From NCBI GenBank assembly GCA_945878745.1, contig CAMDVY010000091.1:1-9026 (forward strand): a DNA stretch of 9,026 bases, in the 5' to 3' direction. Of this stretch, positions 6,280 through 9,026 are shown one piece after another (position 1 is the first letter of the stretch; each line of letters starts with the position of its first letter). Origin of the DNA: Klebsiella pneumoniae. Lineage in GTDB: Bacteria > Pseudomonadota > Gammaproteobacteria > Pseudomonadales > Azotimanducaceae. Both the position numbers and the translations under genes were made by a program. The notes under the pieces are model-generated. The model was not told the origin of the DNA, did not search any database, and was given only the letters and a program-made list of their open reading frames with translations.

Positions 6280-7553
6280 TGCAAAAGGATACGCCCGCGC
6301 AGAGCAAATCTGTGCGTATGTGGTTTGATTTCGTGGAATGGCTGGATGTCCGGTTTCCGGCGACCGAAACCTTCGAATACCACATGTCGAAGTACTACGC
6401 GCCGAAGAACTTCAACTTCTGGTACTACTTTGGTGTTCTCGCCATCGTCATGCTGATACTGCAGATCGTCACCGGCATCTGGCTGACGATGAATTATGTT
6501 CCAAGTGGAGCAGGTGCATTCGCATCCGTTGAATACATCATGCGTGATGTGGAATACGGGTGGCTGCTACGGTACCTGCACTCCACTGGCGCCTCGTTCT
6601 TTTTCATTGTCGTCTACCTGCACATGTTTCGCGGGCTCATGTACGGCTCCTACCGCAAGCCGCGTGAACTTCTGTGGTTGATCGGCATGGCGATATTTGC
6701 CGCGCTGATTGTCGAGGGCTTCTTTGGTTACCTGTTGCCCTGGGGCAACATGAGTTACTGGGGCGCACAAGTCATCGTCTCTCTGGTAGGCGCGATACCA
6801 TTTGTTGGTCCTGATCTCATGGAATGGGTTCGTGGGGACTTCCTGATGTCGGAGATCACGCTGAATCGATTCTTCGCGTTACACGTCATCGCTTTGCCGC
6901 TGGTGCTGGTTATTCTGGTGTTTGTGCATCTCGTCGCACTTCACCATGTGGGGTCGAACAACCCGGACGGTATAGAAATCAAGAAAAACAAGGGACCAGA
7001 CGGAATACCCTTAGACGGGATTGCATTCCATCCCTATTACACCGTGCACGATATCCATGCGACGGTCGTCTTTCTGTTCCTGTTCTGTGTGGTTGTCTTT
7101 TACTTCCCCGAAGGTGGTGGTTACTTCCTGGAAAAACCGAACTTTGAAATGGCCGACCCGCTGAAGACACCGGATCACATTGCGCCTGTCTGGTACTACA
7201 CACCTTTCTACGCGATGTTACGGGCCGCGACCTATCCGTTATTTGGAATGGATGCCAAGTTCTGGGGTTTTGTGGTGATGGCCGGGGCGATTGTGCTTCC
7301 CGCAGCATTACCGTGGCTGGACCGCTCCCCGGTCAAGTCCATTCGCTACAAGGGCGCACTGTCGAAGGTCATGCTTGGTATGTTCGTGGTCAGTTTTGTG
7401 GTGTTGGGTTACCTCGGTACGATTGCGCCGTCGGATGGTGCAACTGCGCTTGCCCAGGTCGGCACCATCGTCTATTTCGCCTACTTCGTGTTGATGCCGT
7501 GGTATACGCGCGCCGAGAAGACCAAGCCTGAGCCGGACAGGGTGACACCATGA
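6279..7553 (+). CDS. petB: Ubiquinol-cytochrome c reductase, cytochrome b subunit
   Basis: Cytochrome b is the membrane core of the bc1 complex and carries two b haems and the Qo and Qi quinone sites. The 424-residue protein has about eight hydrophobic segments. Haem ligands are His101 and His115 on helix B and His202 and His217 on helix D, a spacing of 14 and 15. Other signatures are GFFGYLLPWGNMSYW at 147-161, GSNNPDG at 225-231 and the Qo motif, which reads Pro-Val-Trp-Tyr at 303-306 instead of PEWY. The terminal helices appear complete, so b and subunit-IV parts are fused as in true bc1, unlike b6f. I chose ATG 6279, sharing one base with the petA stop and preceded by AGGAGG; an earlier in-frame start near 6144 would lie inside petA. 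The stop overlaps the petC start (ATGA). The symbol petB follows Pseudomonas-type usage; fbcB and cytB are equivalents. Confidence 0.97.
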   Translation: MQKDTPAQSKSVRMWFDFVEWLDVRFPATETFEYHMSKYYAPKNFNFWYYFGVLAIVMLILQIVTGIWLTMNYVPSGAGAFASVEYIMRDVEYGWLLRYLHSTGASFFFIVVYLHMFRGLMYGSYRKPRELLWLIGMAIFAALIVEGFFGYLLPWGNMSYWGAQVIVSLVGAIPFVGPDLMEWVRGDFLMSEITLNRFFALHVIALPLVLVILVFVHLVALHHVGSNNPDGIEIKKNKGPDGIPLDGIAFHPYYTVHDIHATVVFLFLFCVVVFYFPEGGGYFLEKPNFEMADPLKTPDHIAPVWYYTPFYAMLRAATYPLFGMDAKFWGFVVMAGAIVLPAALPWLDRSPVKSIRYKGALSKVMLGMFVVSFVVLGYLGTIAPSDGATALAQVGTIVYFAYFVLMPWYTRAEKTKPEPDRVTP

Positions 7554-8365
7554 AACAGCATCACTTTATCCATGTTGCCGCACGATTGATGACGGTCATT
7601 GTTGTCGGGCTGGTCGCAGCTTCAGCGCTGGCCAGTGAAGCAGTTGACTACCACATGGAATCAATGGTCCCGGACGGCAAGGATATTCCGTCGCTTCAGA
7701 ACGGGATGAAGCTCTACACCAACTACTGTCTCGGTTGTCATACGATGCGTTTTCAGCGCTACGAGCGTACCGCTGATGATCTGATGATTCCTCACGATAT
7801 CGCTCTCGAGCAGGTTGTGTTTACCGGTCAGAAGATCGGTGAATTGATGGTTAACGGCATGAATCCAGATAACGCCAAAAAATGGTTTGGTGCTCCGCCA
7901 CCTGATCTCACCATGGTGACACGGGTGCGTGGACCAGAGTGGGTGTACAACTACCTGAAGACTTTCTACATCGACGAAAGTCGGCCTTTTGGCGTCAACA
8001 ACAAGGTGTTCCACAACGTCGGTATGCCGCATGTCCTGTTGCCTCTTCAGGGGGTGCAGCGAAATGGCTGCATCCAGAAGCCGATCATTACTGAATATGG
8101 CGGTGAGAAACGCGATCCTTTGGTTCCCGGAAAGGTGATCACCGAAGAAAAGTGCGATCAACTCTATCTTGAAGAGGGTACGGGCAAGCTGACAGCTGCT
8201 GAATTTGATTCAGCGGTCTATGACCTTGTGAACTACATGCACTATGTCGCCGACCCGAGTCGTCTGGATCGACATCGGATCGGGATTTTTGTGTTGTTGT
8301 TCCTGGTTATCCTGGGTGTGTTTACCCACTTGCTGAACCGCGAGTATTGGAAAGACGTGCACTGA
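7550..8365 (+). CDS. petC: Ubiquinol-cytochrome c reductase, cytochrome c1 subunit
   Basis: Cytochrome c1 accepts the electron from the Rieske centre and hands it to a soluble c-type cytochrome in the periplasm. The 271-residue precursor has a signal peptide of about 28 residues ending in ASALA, then the start DYHMESMVPD typical of the family. The haem c site is Cys60-x-x-Cys63-His64 (CLGCH), and the likely axial methionine is Met159 in NVGMPHVLLP. A C-terminal membrane anchor (about 243-262) is followed by a short basic tail, the standard c1 topology. Cys174 and Cys202 are extra cysteines that could form a disulfide like that reported for some bacterial c1 proteins. The ATG overlaps the petB stop by four bases and has AGGGTG five bases upstream. 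It is the last gene of the operon. Confidence 0.97.
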   Translation: MKQHHFIHVAARLMTVIVVGLVAASALASEAVDYHMESMVPDGKDIPSLQNGMKLYTNYCLGCHTMRFQRYERTADDLMIPHDIALEQVVFTGQKIGELMVNGMNPDNAKKWFGAPPPDLTMVTRVRGPEWVYNYLKTFYIDESRPFGVNNKVFHNVGMPHVLLPLQGVQRNGCIQKPIITEYGGEKRDPLVPGKVITEEKCDQLYLEEGTGKLTAAEFDSAVYDLVNYMHYVADPSRLDRHRIGIFVLLFLVILGVFTHLLNREYWKDVH

Positions 8366-8379
8366 GCACGCAATCCGCT

Positions 8380-8428
8380 GGAGATCGTTGATCGCGCGAT
8401 CTCCTCCCCAGCCTGATTTTTCAGGCTG
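8380..8428 (+). terminator. Two adjacent perfect 8-bp hairpins after petC, possible transcript end
   Basis: GGAGATCG (8380-8387) pairs with CGATCTCC (8397-8404) around a 9-base loop. Four bases later CAGCCTGA (8409-8416) pairs with TCAGGCTG (8421-8428) around a TTTT loop. Both stems are perfect. They lie 15 bases after the petC stop, where a transcript end or an mRNA-stabilising structure is expected. Neither is followed by a T-run, so a textbook intrinsic terminator is not shown. Confidence 0.4.
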
Positions 8429-8495
8429 CGACATAAGAGACGTTTTGTCCCCACGCCATTCAACGGGGTCTGGATCGGAGTAAGTTACTTTGCAC

Positions 8496-9026
8496 ATGAG
8501 TATTGTCACCAAGCGTTCAACGATGGCGTTTTTTTCGGATGCGAGGGATCACTACTGTCATCGCGTGCGCATGGTATTGGCCGAAAAAGGTGTCACGGTC
8601 GAAGTCATCGACATCGATCCGAACAACAAGCCGGAAGAGCTTGGTGAGGTCAATCCCTATAACAGCCTGCCCACCTTGCTTGATCGCGATCTGGTGCTCT
8701 ACGAAGCAAACGTGATCATGGAGTATCTCGATGAGCGTTTTCCGCATCCGCCGTTGTTACCGGTCTATCCGGTTCAACGCGCGTTGTCGAGGCTGTGGAT
8801 TTCACGCATCGACAAGGAATGGTCAACGAAGATGGATGTCTTGATGACGGGTAAAGGTCGAGAGACTTTGCTGGACAAGGCACGTAAAGAACTAAGGGAG
8901 AGTCTGCTCGCGGTCGCTCCGATCTTCAACGAACGTCCATTCTTCATGAACGATGAGTTCAGTCTGGTGGATTGCTGTGTGGTCCCGCTGCTGTGGCGAT
9001 TGAAGGAAGTCGATATCGTCCTTCCA
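8496..9026 (+). CDS. sspA: Stringent starvation protein A, N-terminal 177 residues (partial at right edge)
   Basis: SspA is a GST-fold protein that binds RNA polymerase and alters transcription in starvation and stationary phase. The frame is open from ATG 8496 to the last base, giving 177 of about 205-212 residues. The thioredoxin-like half covers about 9-85 (MAFFSDARDHYCHRVRMVLAEKG, shown here in two parts in the family as a strand plus helix), with NSLPTLLDRDLVLYEANVIM following. The strongest signature is EYLDERFPHPPLLPVYPV: Pro83-His84-Pro85 match the surface pocket that in E. coli SspA is needed for its polymerase-linked function. The helical half ends in FFMNDEFSLVDCC...PLLWRL. The start is not certain: GGAG at 8477-8480 is 15 bases from the ATG but 9 from an in-frame TTG at 8490. 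petABC lies upstream; sspB is expected downstream but is outside the window. Confidence 0.95.
   Translation, partial: MSIVTKRSTMAFFSDARDHYCHRVRMVLAEKGVTVEVIDIDPNNKPEELGEVNPYNSLPTLLDRDLVLYEANVIMEYLDERFPHPPLLPVYPVQRALSRLWISRIDKEWSTKMDVLMTGKGRETLLDKARKELRESLLAVAPIFNERPFFMNDEFSLVDCCVVPLLWRLKEVDIVLP

Noticed and set aside
5825..6385. 186-residue minus-strand open frame across petA-petB
   Set aside because: It is antisense to two genes with complete cofactor motifs, and nothing recognisable is encoded.
7661..8161. 166-residue minus-strand open frame antisense to petC
   Set aside because: Same reason: petC is complete, and the antisense product has no recognisable domain or signal.
8503..8715. Closed 70-residue frame inside sspA
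   Set aside because: It is a +1 frame reading of sspA. The true frame runs to the window edge and encodes clear SspA motifs.

Overview
This is an ordinary core-genome stretch from a bacterium, almost certainly a gammaproteobacterium outside the enteric group. It carries a short-form HisG, a complete cytochrome bc1 operon and SspA. The order murA-hisG-hisD ... algW/degS ... zapE ... rplM-rpsI-petABC-sspA matches, from memory, a compressed form of the Pseudomonas-type chromosomal cluster. No mobile element, tRNA, rRNA or CRISPR array was seen, and no gene looks broken.

Layout, left to right. On the + strand, the 3' end of murA is followed by hisG (3 bases apart) and hisD (stop and start share one base), so these read as one operon. 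Convergent to hisD, with a 15-base gap, is a minus-strand DegS/AlgW-type membrane-anchored serine protease with one PDZ domain. It is divergent from zapE, an AFG1-type ATPase gene, across 89 bases. An 11-bp tandem repeat begins on the zapE stop codon. Then come rplM (TTG start) and rpsI, the L13/S9 ribosomal protein pair. A 122-base gap with a perfect -10 box and an inverted repeat leads into petA-petB-petC (Rieske protein, cytochrome b, cytochrome c1), joined by 1-base and 4-base overlaps. After a gap with two perfect hairpins, sspA begins and runs off the right edge.

How the genes fit together. PetA, PetB and PetC form the complete catalytic core of the bc1 complex, which oxidises quinol and reduces a c-type cytochrome. 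HisG and HisD are the first and last steps of histidine synthesis; the short HisG needs a HisZ partner encoded elsewhere. DegS/AlgW is the stress-sensing site-1 protease of the envelope stress pathway. L13, S9 and SspA link to growth and the stringent/stationary response.

I do not see a previously undescribed system. The points worth a second look are the 11-bp quasi-palindromic array at the zapE end, the petABC control region, TTG start codons on rplM and petA (possibly sspA too), a two-cysteine insert in the protease, and the Qo-site and haem-spacing features of cytochrome b. Calls of family are by recognition of conserved motifs; no database search was run.
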